64,000 nucleotides of DNA from Sugiyamaella lignohabitans (Eukaryota; Ascomycota; Dipodascomycetes; Dipodascales; Trichomonascaceae), in assembly GCF_001640025.1 (NCBI RefSeq), contig NC_031671.1, positions 2,046,001-2,110,000 of the forward strand, in the 5' to 3' direction. Position numbers and translations under genes: made by a program. Within the stretch, counting starts at the first letter, position 1. Each line of letters begins with the position of its first letter. Positions 47,419 through 56,551 of the stretch are shown here, in pieces. The notes below the pieces were generated by a model. It was not told the origin of the DNA and did not search any database. It saw only the letters and a program-made list of their open reading frames with translations.

Positions 47419-48780
47419 TTAGATGAGCATCCACCAGGAGGTGGCCAGCAGGCCGATGATGACGATGGCGGTGATGACACCGGCACCGGCCTTGTCTTTG
47501 GTGCCGATGGTGAGCTCGTCGACAGTGAGGACGTTGTCGGACGAGTTGAGACCAGCGGCACCAAAACCGCCAGAGGGACCGCCGGACTTTTCGGTCAGAG
47601 GGCCAGGTCTGGTGTTAATGAGCAGGGTGTTGAAAGTGTCAAGAGCACAGATCTGCTCTCCAAGACCCCAGACACCGTCCCAGCCATTTTTAAACCAGTT
47701 GAGACCACAGGTGTGACCGTCGGTACCTCCCGAACAAGATGCAGCAGCAGCTTTGGCCGATGATTGGATAAGTGGCATGATCTCGTCTTGTAACGAGGGA
47801 ACCAACAACATGGTCAGACCAAGGAATCGAGAATAAATACCCTTGAAACAACGTTGATCGGTATTACACTGGTTAGAAGGTTGACAGGCAGCTTCATACA
47901 TGATTCCATCCTCATTGAAAAAGACCTTACCTCTGCTCCAGAGCATTTCCAAACGGTCGAGCCAGACGGTTTGGTTGGTGTAGTTGTATAAATAAGCACA
48001 GCCAGAAATAAACAGACCGTAGTTATAGGTCCATTCGAGGTTTCTGACATTGGTACAGTTGGCTTCCACATAAGCTCCGTCATATACAAAGGTTTGGTTG
48101 ACAAAGGTCTGGTTGAGAAAGTTTACACCTTCTGCCCAGTTCCAAACCCGCTCGGCCCAGTCAACATAAGAATTATTACCAGTATATCTGGCCAAACGAG
48201 CACCAATATGGAACAGACATCCATTGGCTACCGAGTTCTTGTAATCATAACCACCGTTCCAGGTGAAAATCTGCCAACGGAGACCTCCATTACAGGTCTG
48301 AGTGTCCCAACGAGACGCCATAGTGTTAAATACACCCTGAGCCAAGTACAGCCAACTTGGATTACCAGGACCAGGATCGGAAAAGTTCTTTTCAGCAGCT
48401 GCCATGACAGTAACACCCCAATAACCCTGATCATCGTTACCTTCAGTGGTGGTCTGGTTAGACGGCATATAATTCCAGTCCTTACCAGTTTGGAAGAGCA
48501 TACTGGACTTAATAATGTCGACGTAAGTGTCGTTCTGGGTGTAGTACCAGTAGTCCAACATAGTACCCCAGGCCACACCGGCTTCCCACCAATAATATGG
48601 ATTTGAGAACATACCGGGGGTCTGACCGGTCTGGTTACCGTTGTAATAATCCATCAGACCCTGGGCTACCAGTGCTTGGGCTCCATATATACTTTCAACC
48701 GAAGTCTCGTCGAGGGTTAATGAGGTAGCCTGTTGCACGAGCAGAGCAACCGATGCTGTGATGAGTGTGAGGAACTTCAT
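47419..48780 (-). CDS. DCW1: GPI-anchored GH76 family protein (Dfg5/Dcw1), copy 2
   Basis: Paralog of the gene at 45163, 453 residues, with signal peptide MKFLTLITASVALLVQQATS, MFSNPYYWWEAGVAWGTMLDYWYY, the catalytic TEGNDDQGYWG, GGLRWQIFTWNGGYDYKNSVANGC, CSGGTDGHTCGLNW, and a GPI end (TKDKAGAGVITAIVIIGLLATSWWMLI). Similar over its whole length to copy 1, with a short extra stretch near LNQTFVNQTFVYDG. The tail-to-tail arrangement implies an inverted duplication followed by divergence. In S. cerevisiae Dfg5 and Dcw1 are jointly essential; the pair here may be the equivalent. Symbol assignment is arbitrary. Confidence 0.92.
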   Translation of the reverse strand: MKFLTLITASVALLVQQATSLTLDETSVESIYGAQALVAQGLMDYYNGNQTGQTPGMFSNPYYWWEAGVAWGTMLDYWYYTQNDTYVDIIKSSMLFQTGKDWNYMPSNQTTTEGNDDQGYWGVTVMAAAEKNFSDPGPGNPSWLYLAQGVFNTMASRWDTQTCNGGLRWQIFTWNGGYDYKNSVANGCLFHIGARLARYTGNNSYVDWAERVWNWAEGVNFLNQTFVNQTFVYDGAYVEANCTNVRNLEWTYNYGLFISGCAYLYNYTNQTVWLDRLEMLWSRGKVFFNEDGIMYEAACQPSNQCNTDQRCFKGIYSRFLGLTMLLVPSLQDEIMPLIQSSAKAAAASCSGGTDGHTCGLNWFKNGWDGVWGLGEQICALDTFNTLLINTRPGPLTEKSGGPSGGFGAAGLNSSDNVLTVDELTIGTKDKAGAGVITAIVIIGLLATSWWMLI

Positions 48781-49768
48781 GATGATGATGATGAGTTGAT
48801 GGAATGAGCAAGTGAGTGCAGAGATATCAACAAGAGAGTGATATCGAGATAACTAGCAAATGACTAGAGGTGTAGATATCGAACAGATGTCGAGTAAAAA
48901 ATACAAGAAATATCAAGTAAATATACCGAATAAACCAGATACAATCAGATGTCGATACTAACAGTCGAGGACAAGCTGAAAAGTCTCTCGAATAACACAC
49001 ACAGCTGATGTGACAAATCGAGATCTTTGAGAGAATATCCGAGATTTAATATGTTCAGAAACCTGAAAACCCGAGTCGATGAGCAGCACGATTCAGTTGA
49101 AACCACAAAGAAACGGTAATAATTAGCGAACGGAACTAGTACGCGTAATAATAATAATAATATCAGCAGAAGCAGACCGGATAATGAACGACAGCCAAAA
49201 CTCTTTATAATCAATCAAGCTGACACGGTCAAGCGTGGACGTCACAGAGCACAGAGCACAGAACACTTGCGAGAAGGTCACAGTCACACCTGTGAAGAGA
49301 TTGAATACAAAAAAAAGCCTAAGCCTTAGAAATAAGATCTCACTTCCGATTCGAGCTAGGCCTGTGGTCTAAAATTTTCAGCCTCAAAGGTTGCTTGTTA
49401 ACGCTAGCAGCAGCCTGATTATATCTAAGATAAAGCACTTAGAAACCGACCCAAAAGCAGTTTTTTCCAAAACCCAAAAAAAAAAAAGGAAGTACAAAAC
49501 CGGGCAAACGAAAATAGTAATTCACACAAAACTCGATGATGCCGAGTACAAGCGAAAGCTACTGTACGTAAGTAAGTCTAAGTCTATCACCAGCCCTTCC
49601 CTCTCGCACCCTCTCCCTCCCCTCCTTCCCTTCCCAGATGTCTCTGTCTCGGTTGACCTGATAAGCCGCAGCCGTTGCTGCAGCACCTGCAGCCCACCAG
49701 CACACAACAGGCAATGGGGCCCCGTAGCTAAAATTAACCACCTCAGCCGCCCGCGCGGCCCGGTCCTC

Positions 49769-49827
49769 GACTCGAGCGAAGCGAGAGGAGCCACGGGGTC
49801 TGGGGCAGAGCCCCAGCCGCCGGAGGC
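49769..49827 (-). repeat. THE unit, type A
   Basis: Back-to-back with the next unit, 22 bases apart. Confidence 0.93.
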
Positions 49828-49849
49828 ACAGAACAGCCGGGGGGTGCAT

Positions 49850-49900
49850 GCCTCCGGCGGCTGGGCTCCGCCCAGACCTGGTTGTGCTCGCTTCGCGAGC
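49850..49900 (+). repeat. Short THE unit, type C
   Basis: Short hairpin 2 (CTGGGC/GCCCAG) and linker ACCTGGTTGTG as in the VMA10 intron 1 copy. Confidence 0.93.
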
Positions 49901-50134
49901 TTTTGGGGGGTCAGGAGGTGCTCTTTTGGGGTGAAAGTGTCGTCGAGCAGCTGGCTGTCTGTCAGGGTTCGCAGGATCTTGGGTTGGACGTGCAGCCGCC
50001 TGATACGGTTAGCGAGCTGCCTGCCGATGACGGACGTCATTGCCGCCCCGAGCGGGGCTGCTATTTATACGAGCTGCCGCTGACGGGGAATCTGCGACCT
50101 CGGCGACGCAGGGTCCAGACGAGGGGAGGGGCTC

Positions 50135-50270
50135 TGCCTCCGGCGGCTGGGGCTCCGCCCCAGACCCCGTTGCTCCTGCTTCGCAGGAGTGGCTGGGACC
50201 GTCGGCGGAACGACTCGAGCGCAGCGAGAGGAGCCGTGGGGTCTGGGGCGCAGCCCCAGCCGCCGGAGGC
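50135..50270. repeat. Full-length THE (B left, A right), 136 bp
   Basis: Canonical linker GTGGCTGGGACCGTCGGCGG. Located 136 bases before the tRNA-Thr. Confidence 0.96.
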
Positions 50271-50405
50271 ATGCCCCCGACCCCCTGAGGGGCCGTTTAG
50301 GGGAGTAGTGGGTCGTAGGGTCGGTGGAGAGGGCGGAGAGAGCGGTGTGAAGAGTTGGGGGTAGGGAGGTTCAGGAGGGACTGGGTGGTGTTTTGTTCAA
50401 TAACA

Positions 50406-50477
50406 GCCTTCGTGGCCAAGTGGTAAGGCGCCTCACTAGTAATGAGGAGATCATCAGTTCGAGTCTGGTCGAAGGCA
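50406..50477 (+). tRNA. tRNA-Thr (anticodon AGT), intronless
   Basis: Acceptor GCCTTCG pairs with CGAAGGC, discriminator A. D arm GGCCAAGTGGTAAGGC; anticodon stem CCTCA/TGAGG with loop CTAGTAA; variable AGATC; T arm with GTTCGAGTC. Very close to the yeast tRNA-Thr(AGT) pattern. A T run starting at 50497 (16 Ts) would end RNA polymerase III transcription. Confidence 0.96.
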
Positions 50478-50496
50478 TACTTTTTGGAGAGTCTTT

Positions 50497-50510
50497 TTTT
50501 TTTTTTTTAT
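50497..50510 (+). terminator. RNA polymerase III T-run terminator of tRNA-Thr
   Basis: Long uninterrupted T run about 20 bases after the tRNA; a shorter TTTTT precedes it at about 50481. Confidence 0.8.
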
Positions 50511-50671
50511 CTCAGGGAGTGAGGGTAGAAAGGGTGGAGTCTGGTAGCTGGCTGGATCCTGAGGTGAAGACGAAAGCATGAAAAAATGATATTTTTATTA
50601 TTAACGTTATAAAGTCATTAGTAGTAGTGGAAGTGAAAAGTGGATGTAAAGTGGATATGAGGTGGAGGGGC

Positions 50672-52993
50672 TTATGAGACTATCCACTGGCCCTTGCCGA
50701 TGCGTGCTCCCAGCTTGGCTTCAAAATCGTCATCGTTGTCACTGGCGTCCAGTTGGATGTTGGCTGCTACTACGATATCGTTCATGGCGTAGATGAGGTC
50801 CGACTTGGCCTCGACTTCTTTGACTGATTTGATGAGCCGGTCTGCCAGCTCTTGGCGACGTCGCTTTTCAACTGCTGGGTCCGCGTTGTCGTATTCCTGG
50901 CACACCTGGATATAGTTATTTTTCAGCGTTGTCAATTCGTCGCTCATTTTGTCTAGAATCAGTTTGACTGCCTCGTCTGCTGGCATCGATGGTCGGGCTG
51001 TGGGCTCTTCGTCCCATGCACTATCGGAATCGGATGTCTGTCGAGTGTTTGATTGATGGCGTCGACGTGTTTTGTTGCTTTTTTCAAGTGGTTCGTGGGT
51101 TTCTTCGTCTGACGAGTCTGTACACTGCATACATCGATCTATTAACCGGGTAGGAACTGGTTTGTAGGTGGCATTATTTGAAGAGGGAGCGTTAGTCGTC
51201 GCGGTTTTGGAATTATGTTTATCTTGTGGGGTATTGCTAGTGGTGAGTGGATTGAGGAGGGATGATGGTGTAGTATTGGTACCGGCATTAGCAATAACCG
51301 TTCGTGGCTGGCGAGAGCTGTTAATATCGGGAATAGCAGGCTGATCGAGCTTTTGTTCTTTCAAGACAATCAACCTATTAATCGCTTCAGCCACACGGGT
51401 GAGGATCTCCAGTTCTGTTCCCAGCGAGTCTTTTGCTTGTGAGTCTGATGTCGAAGTTTGCGAGTCTTCAGATGTGGATATTTGCTGTTCTTGACTCTGT
51501 GGCAGTTGAGTTTGCTGGATGTCTTGTGGCTTGTTCCCTTCCAAATGTAAAGTGAGGAGATTACACAGCTTATTTATTAATGTGTTGAGTTCATTGTCGG
51601 AGCTGCTGACACCGTTTGTACTTTGTTGTAGTTGTATTTGAGTAGGCAACGACTGGTCTAGTTTAACTTCTGGCTCGGCAGGAGGAGTCGGTGGTGTTAC
51701 CTTGTCTGAACCAGACGCTATAGACGAAGCCCGGAGTTGTTCCAGTTCTTTCTTTAAGCTCAAGTTTTCCATTTGTAGTCTAGAGATCTCCTGATCTCGT
51801 TGGCTCAACATTTGCAAAGCAGAATCCCGTTCAATAATAGCTTGATAAGAAGGCTGCTGTTGTTTTAGTTGTTGTCGTTCTGCTCGCTCTGTTTGCAGCT
51901 TCTCGCGAAGAGCCAGTGAGACTGCCTTAAGCTTTTTGGCTTTCAACTCGACAGATTCAGAGTGTTCATTCAGTTTAGCATACTCGTCTCGAAACTGGCT
52001 CATTTCTCGTTCCTGTGTGTTTATGATCTCTTTGAGGTTCACTTTGTCCTTTTGCAACTTGTCTATTTTGGTCTGGAAACTCGAAAACGCTGAAAACAAC
52101 GCTTTATCATCGTCATCTAATGGCACTGAAACAACTGTTTTATGACTATTATCGATCGAAGAAGATTTCTTGTTTCGTCTTGACGAAAGCTGTTCATCGG
52201 ATGAGAAAATAGACGACAGGCCTGAAATATCTGGCAGTCTTGCTGCTAATCGTTCACTACCGCTTGTCGCTGCTGACGAAGAAACTTGCCTTGTCTTTTT
52301 CGATTGTCTACGAGCAGATACAGGCGTTGCAACTGATTTGGCACTTTTCTTTCCATTAGCGAACTCGTCCAAACCGAGCTGAGCCATGAAACTGTGGTCG
52401 TCTTTATACTCGGTCGGAACAGTAAAATCTTTCATAGGACTTAATGGAACAGCACTTGGTTTCGGGTTTTTTGCGTCTAAAGGTGATTTTTTTCGATCAG
52501 TGACTTTGTCCAAGCTCTGATGAGAGCTCGACTCGTCGCCAAACCCGTCAATTCCACTATCACCACGACCAAGATTGCGATTCTGGTTCTGATTCTGGCG
52601 TCTACGACTCTGAACTGGGTCTATATCCTGACCACGATGCGACAAATTTGAAAGATTGAATTCTGGTTTGCGGCCACGACCCAGTTCAATACTGTTCATG
52701 AAATCGCTATCATCCAAGATATCAGCTTCATCCTTGTCATTGTCGATTCTATATGAGAACCCGTTGAACTGGTTGAGTTCAGCATCACCGATTCGAGGTG
52801 ATAGAAAACTGTTATTCAAGCCCGCAGCTGGTCTACTAAACCTCGTAGTCTTTGCACGGTTGCCAAACTCTCCGTCTGAAATACCGCCAACCTGGGCCCG
52901 AGCTTTTGCAATTCGCGGCGTGTGCTGCTGATCCGGGTCCATTCCCGGTCCCTGTAAAATGGAGAAATCAGTGAATTCCAGCTCCGAAGTCAT
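50672..52993 (-). CDS. Coiled-coil protein with a Cep57-type microtubule-binding domain (Ppc89-like, spindle pole body)
   Basis: Probable structural protein of the spindle pole body. The 773-residue chain has a disordered Ser/Arg-rich first third, a long coiled coil at about residues 300-440 (IDKLQKDKVNLKEIINTQEREMSQF and following heptads), a Gln/Ser/Thr-rich linker, a CMQC pair, and near the C-terminus (about 680-750) PSMPADEAVKLILDKMSDELTTLKNNYIQV, then PAVEKRRRQELADRLIKSVKEVEAKSDLIYAMNDIV. This last block matches the Cep57 centrosome microtubule-binding domain of fungal Ppc89-like proteins. S. cerevisiae has no direct Ppc89 ortholog. Unlike most genes here it has no THE unit near its 3' end. 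Confidence 0.65.
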   Translation of the reverse strand: MTSELEFTDFSILQGPGMDPDQQHTPRIAKARAQVGGISDGEFGNRAKTTRFSRPAAGLNNSFLSPRIGDAELNQFNGFSYRIDNDKDEADILDDSDFMNSIELGRGRKPEFNLSNLSHRGQDIDPVQSRRRQNQNQNRNLGRGDSGIDGFGDESSSHQSLDKVTDRKKSPLDAKNPKPSAVPLSPMKDFTVPTEYKDDHSFMAQLGLDEFANGKKSAKSVATPVSARRQSKKTRQVSSSAATSGSERLAARLPDISGLSSIFSSDEQLSSRRNKKSSSIDNSHKTVVSVPLDDDDKALFSAFSSFQTKIDKLQKDKVNLKEIINTQEREMSQFRDEYAKLNEHSESVELKAKKLKAVSLALREKLQTERAERQQLKQQQPSYQAIIERDSALQMLSQRDQEISRLQMENLSLKKELEQLRASSIASGSDKVTPPTPPAEPEVKLDQSLPTQIQLQQSTNGVSSSDNELNTLINKLCNLLTLHLEGNKPQDIQQTQLPQSQEQQISTSEDSQTSTSDSQAKDSLGTELEILTRVAEAINRLIVLKEQKLDQPAIPDINSSRQPRTVIANAGTNTTPSSLLNPLTTSNTPQDKHNSKTATTNAPSSNNATYKPVPTRLIDRCMQCTDSSDEETHEPLEKSNKTRRRHQSNTRQTSDSDSAWDEEPTARPSMPADEAVKLILDKMSDELTTLKNNYIQVCQEYDNADPAVEKRRRQELADRLIKSVKEVEAKSDLIYAMNDIVVAANIQLDASDNDDDFEAKLGARIGKGQWIVS

Positions 52994-53181
52994 TTTATCC
53001 TAACAACCAATCTACCAAAGTCCATCAACCGTGAAACAACACAAACCAAAATAAAATCCAATGCACCATCTCGCATTCAGACGCGTCACATCGGACTGCA
53101 GAATGTAAACAAACAGCCACACCCGCCGCACGCACAGCCCATCAGGGTCCTCAGGGTTCCTGGGGGTTCTGAGGGGAGTCT

Positions 53182-53241
53182 GCCTCCGGCGGCTGGGGCT
53201 CCGCCCCAGACCCCGCTGCTCCTCTCGCTTCGCTCGAGTCG
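53182..53241 (+). repeat. THE unit, type A
   Basis: Left member of an inward-facing A/A pair, about 190 bases from the Ppc89-like start. Confidence 0.93.
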
Positions 53242-53358
53242 TTTCGTGGGGTGCCCCGAGTGCGAGGTGGTCGAGGATGCGTTTGGCACTGGTCCACCAC
53301 CACCCAAAACCCCGCTACAACAAGGACTCCTCGACCTAACTGGACCCCCCACACAACC

Positions 53359-53417
53359 GACTCGAGCGAAGCGAGAGGAGCAGCGGGGTCTGGGGCGGAG
53401 CCCCAGCCGCCGGAGGC
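53359..53417 (-). repeat. THE unit, type A
   Basis: Right member of the pair, 130 bases before the URA5 start. Confidence 0.93.
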
Positions 53418-53547
53418 AGAACCCACCCCCAAGCGCGAACCCCCCCATACGCTCACGTGACCACTGCGAGGCTGAATTTTTTTCTTATCTTGATTTTTCA
53501 TGTTGCAGGATCTTGTTTTCAGGTTTTTGTCAGTTGAAACGGTTAAC

Positions 53548-54213
53548 ATGTCTTCTTCTTTCCAAAACATTCTTATTGAGAGCGCCATTGCCTCTAAGGC
53601 TTTGAAGTTTGGCGAGTTCACCTTGAAATCGGGCAGATTGTCGCCCTATTTTTTCAATAGTGGTCTTTTGTATACTGGACAGGCTCTGGCGGCTTTGGCT
53701 GGTGCCTATGCCAAGACCATTATTGAGGCTGATATCGAGTTTGATATTATTTTCGGTCCTGCTTATAAGGGAATTGCTCTGGCTGCTATTACTGCTGCAA
53801 AGTTGGCTGAGCTCAATCCTGAAAAGTATAACAAGATCGAGTATGCTTACAACAGAAAGGAGGCCAAGGATCATGGTGAGGGTGGTGTTCTTGTAGGAGC
53901 TCCATTGGCTGGCAAGAAGATTCTTATTCTTGATGATATTATCACTGCCGGCACTGCTATTCAACAGGCTTATAATATCATTTCTGATGCTAAGGGTACT
54001 GTTACTGGTATCTTCCTTTGTATGGACCGTCAAGAGAAGGGTACCGATTCTGATCTGTCGGCCGTTCAAGTGTGGTCTGAAAAGCTCAATGTCCCTATTA
54101 AGAGTATCTTCAACCTCGAGGCTCTTATCGCATACTTGGTCAAGGGCAATATTTTGTCCAACGAAGAGATTGCCAGCATGGAGGAGTACCGCAAGAAGTA
54201 CGCCATTGTCTAA
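53548..54213 (+). CDS. URA5: Orotate phosphoribosyltransferase
   Basis: Converts orotate and PRPP to orotidine monophosphate in UMP synthesis. The ATG at 53548 gives 221 residues, matching Ura5/Ura10; an in-frame ATG 48 bases upstream adds a non-conserved extension. Motifs: ALKFGEFTLKSGRLSPYFFNSGL at the start, FGPAYKGIALA, AYNRKEAKDHGEGG (the catalytic flexible loop with Lys and His) and the PRPP-binding KILILDDIITAGTA. The end EEIASMEEYRKKYAI is typical. A sense THE unit lies 53 bases after the stop. Confidence 0.97.
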   Translation: MSSSFQNILIESAIASKALKFGEFTLKSGRLSPYFFNSGLLYTGQALAALAGAYAKTIIEADIEFDIIFGPAYKGIALAAITAAKLAELNPEKYNKIEYAYNRKEAKDHGEGGVLVGAPLAGKKILILDDIITAGTAIQQAYNIISDAKGTVTGIFLCMDRQEKGTDSDLSAVQVWSEKLNVPIKSIFNLEALIAYLVKGNILSNEEIASMEEYRKKYAIV

Positions 54214-54266
54214 TTATGTTCAGCTAGTTAGCGATTTGTAATTTTATTCGCTGTTTGTGTGTGCCT

Positions 54267-54320
54267 GCCTCCGGCGGCTGGGGCGCTGCCCCAGACCCCG
54301 TTGTGCTCGCTTCGCGAGCG
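54267..54320 (+). repeat. THE unit, type C
   Basis: Sense to URA5; nearly identical to 15681 over all three hairpins. Confidence 0.95.
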
Positions 54321-55612
54321 CTTGAACCGTTGGGTGTGTACTATGGTTTTTGAAAGGGGAGAAGAGGGGGTATATGGGCGCCTTATCTGAGTTGCATGTA
54401 TGTACCTTGTGGTATATTTTGTAGATTTGGCTGTGCATGAGTGTGCTGCAGGTTAGGCATGTAAAATACACAGACTGGCAATTTACCGGTAATTCGACTT
54501 ACCCTGAAGTACGTTATTGTACTTTTTTTTATCGGTTTCTAAATTTTTAAATTAAGAGCTGAATTAGAAAGACATAATTGCAATATTTTAATTTTCAGAG
54601 AGAAAATGAAATATAAAGATATACGACAGTCCAAAGTTCAAGGACATCAAAGACTGCATGAAGCTAGCAGCGAGAGATGAGTAACCGTGCAATTTCGTAT
54701 GAACTCCACTCCATTCATTCACTGGCTTCGTTATCAATGAGCTCTCTTCTAATTCTCTCAAAAATCAATCAATTGCCACATGGCTGCGAAAATGCTAAAA
54801 TATCAAAAGTCAAGACATGATCAACTGACAGTTGCAACTGAGACATGATAGTCCACCGACGCTCGTTTGCAGCATCTGTGATCTTAGTTGGAAAGTGCAT
54901 GATCGCTGGTGGGTCGGCGCTGTGTGAAAGTGCAGAAAACTTAAAATAGATTTGCCTATGCGATCAGATGCTGATCTAAGAACCGACGCATTTCGCTACT
55001 ATTTCAAGCGTGTCCGATCAAAAATCGTGCCAGGCAGCTGCCGTCTCATTGCATCCGCGGTCGTACCTCACTTCGCGTCAATCGTGTCAATTTCGATTTT
55101 ACTTTAGACGTCAGTGGCGCAGTACGAGTAACTTTTGACAATGAAATCATTTCCCGCTCATTTCCCGCTAACTGGTCCAAGTGTCTCAAAAACGAGTCAA
55201 GCGAACTAACAGGTTTCGGCAAAGCTGCAGCAGCGGCTGATAGTCTGGCAGTCCGTTTAAGTATGTTCAGTTACCCTACTAATTCTGAATTTATTTAAAA
55301 GTGGTTTTGAAATATTTGAAGTTCAATTGAGTGAACAAGAAAGTCCGCTGGATTTCAGTTAAATCTGTTAGCCGTCTGCCAGTTTGTTAGCCAGCCAGTT
55401 AATCAGCCTGACTGTCGGTCAAAGCTGCACCGTTGAAGCGTTAACTGCATACGATCCGCGACCGTGCTTAAGGTAGCAGTCAATGCCGTGAGCATCGATC
55501 GGCTGTTTTTGCGTTCTGTGCGAGCGACTGAGCGTCATCAGTGGAGGTGGTGCATTTTATATCACGTTTTTGCATGTTCACTTAATCCATTCTTCGAAAA
55601 CAGGCTGAAGTC

Positions 55613-55640
55613 GACATTTGACATTTGACATTTGACATTT
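55613..55640. repeat. GACATTT heptamer, four tandem copies
   Basis: Perfect 7-bp units directly repeated in the long region before the GT8 gene. Confidence 0.9.
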
Positions 55641-56551
55641 ATTTTGGCAATTTGCTTTAGTTCAGGTTCGATAGGTAGAGCTTCTCAAAGTTTTAAGCTC
55701 ATAAGTTTGTCAGTGGGTCAGTTATAAGTGGGTTAGTTGGTTAACGAGCCGTGAATTAGTACGTTGTTATCTCAGCCAGTTTCGTTTGTTTTGAGGTTTA
55801 TTGGTTCATTCTTTTTTGTATATTCTGGAACTCCTGGATTTTTTTTGAATCCTGTCTTTTTTTGTATTAGCCAACTGTTTATATCAGCAGCAACTGGTCA
55901 AGTTAGTGGTTCTCGGACGAGACGGTAGTTGCCAGGTACTAGTAGTGTTGAACTATTGTATAGTATCATCTGTTAATATCGACAGTTGATATTGATTGAT
56001 AGTGGTCTTTTTGTTTTGTTTTGATATTTTTGAGGCTTGTTTGACTTACATTGACCTGAGCAATAATTGCATATTAGCAAAATAGCCCAATAGTTTCTAG
56101 TTGGATAGGTGGTCTGTTGATTCCTTCACCTCATTTCATTTCATTACCATAGGCATTTATCTTGTCACTGAAGTCGTATTTGCATTCGTAATCACATTTA
56201 TTAGCGCATCATTGCTATCTGTGAGATAAGAGAAACTTGATCCACTGGGCTTGATTCACTGCTAGATTTACTTTTTGATTCTATTGAGTCTGATAACCTA
56301 ATATCGACTTTTGTCATTACGTTACTGATTCATTTATTTCTTGCTGCGTTTTATCCATTTGTTCTTGTGAGCTATTTGAGTTATTTACCAAGTTGCGTTT
56401 TTCCAGAGCTGTCGTTCATTCTCATTCATTTATTTGATTTGTTGAATTATTGGTCATTCTTCCTAGTAACCATCTGTGCCCTCTGTCCCCTGACAGATTC
56501 TATTAGACTTTTGTCGCATCCAACAAAAAAGATCAGAAATATTTATTCAAA

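Larger units (their letters stand above)
48781..50405. other. Region between GH76 copy 2 and tRNA-Thr
   Basis: AT-rich upstream sequence of GH76 copy 2 to about 49400, then three THE loci. A + strand ATGATGCCGAGTACAAGC followed by GTACGTAAGT at 49561 might be a short first exon, and a minus-strand ORF (50040 down to 49522) starts with a plausible 45-residue stretch before entering repeats. Neither gives a product I can recognise. Confidence 0.5.
52994..53547. other. Divergent region between the Ppc89-like gene and URA5
   Basis: Two inward-facing THE units separated by 117 bases, then a T-rich stretch. Nothing else recognised. Confidence 0.65.
54214..56551. other. 2.3-kb upstream region of the GT8 gene
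   Basis: After one THE unit next to URA5, about 2.2 kb of AT-rich sequence without any THE, a tandem heptamer at 55613, and T-rich, oligopyrimidine sequence approaching 56552. No long ORF on either strand. Suggests a large promoter and long 5'UTR, or an unrecognised non-coding RNA. Confidence 0.55.

Noticed and set aside
49391..50083. Possible small genes on both strands (+ ATGATGCCG then GTACGTAAGT; - MTSVIGRQLANRIRR start)
   Set aside because: No complete, recognisable product can be assembled; most of the frame is THE sequence. Worth a look with RNA-seq.
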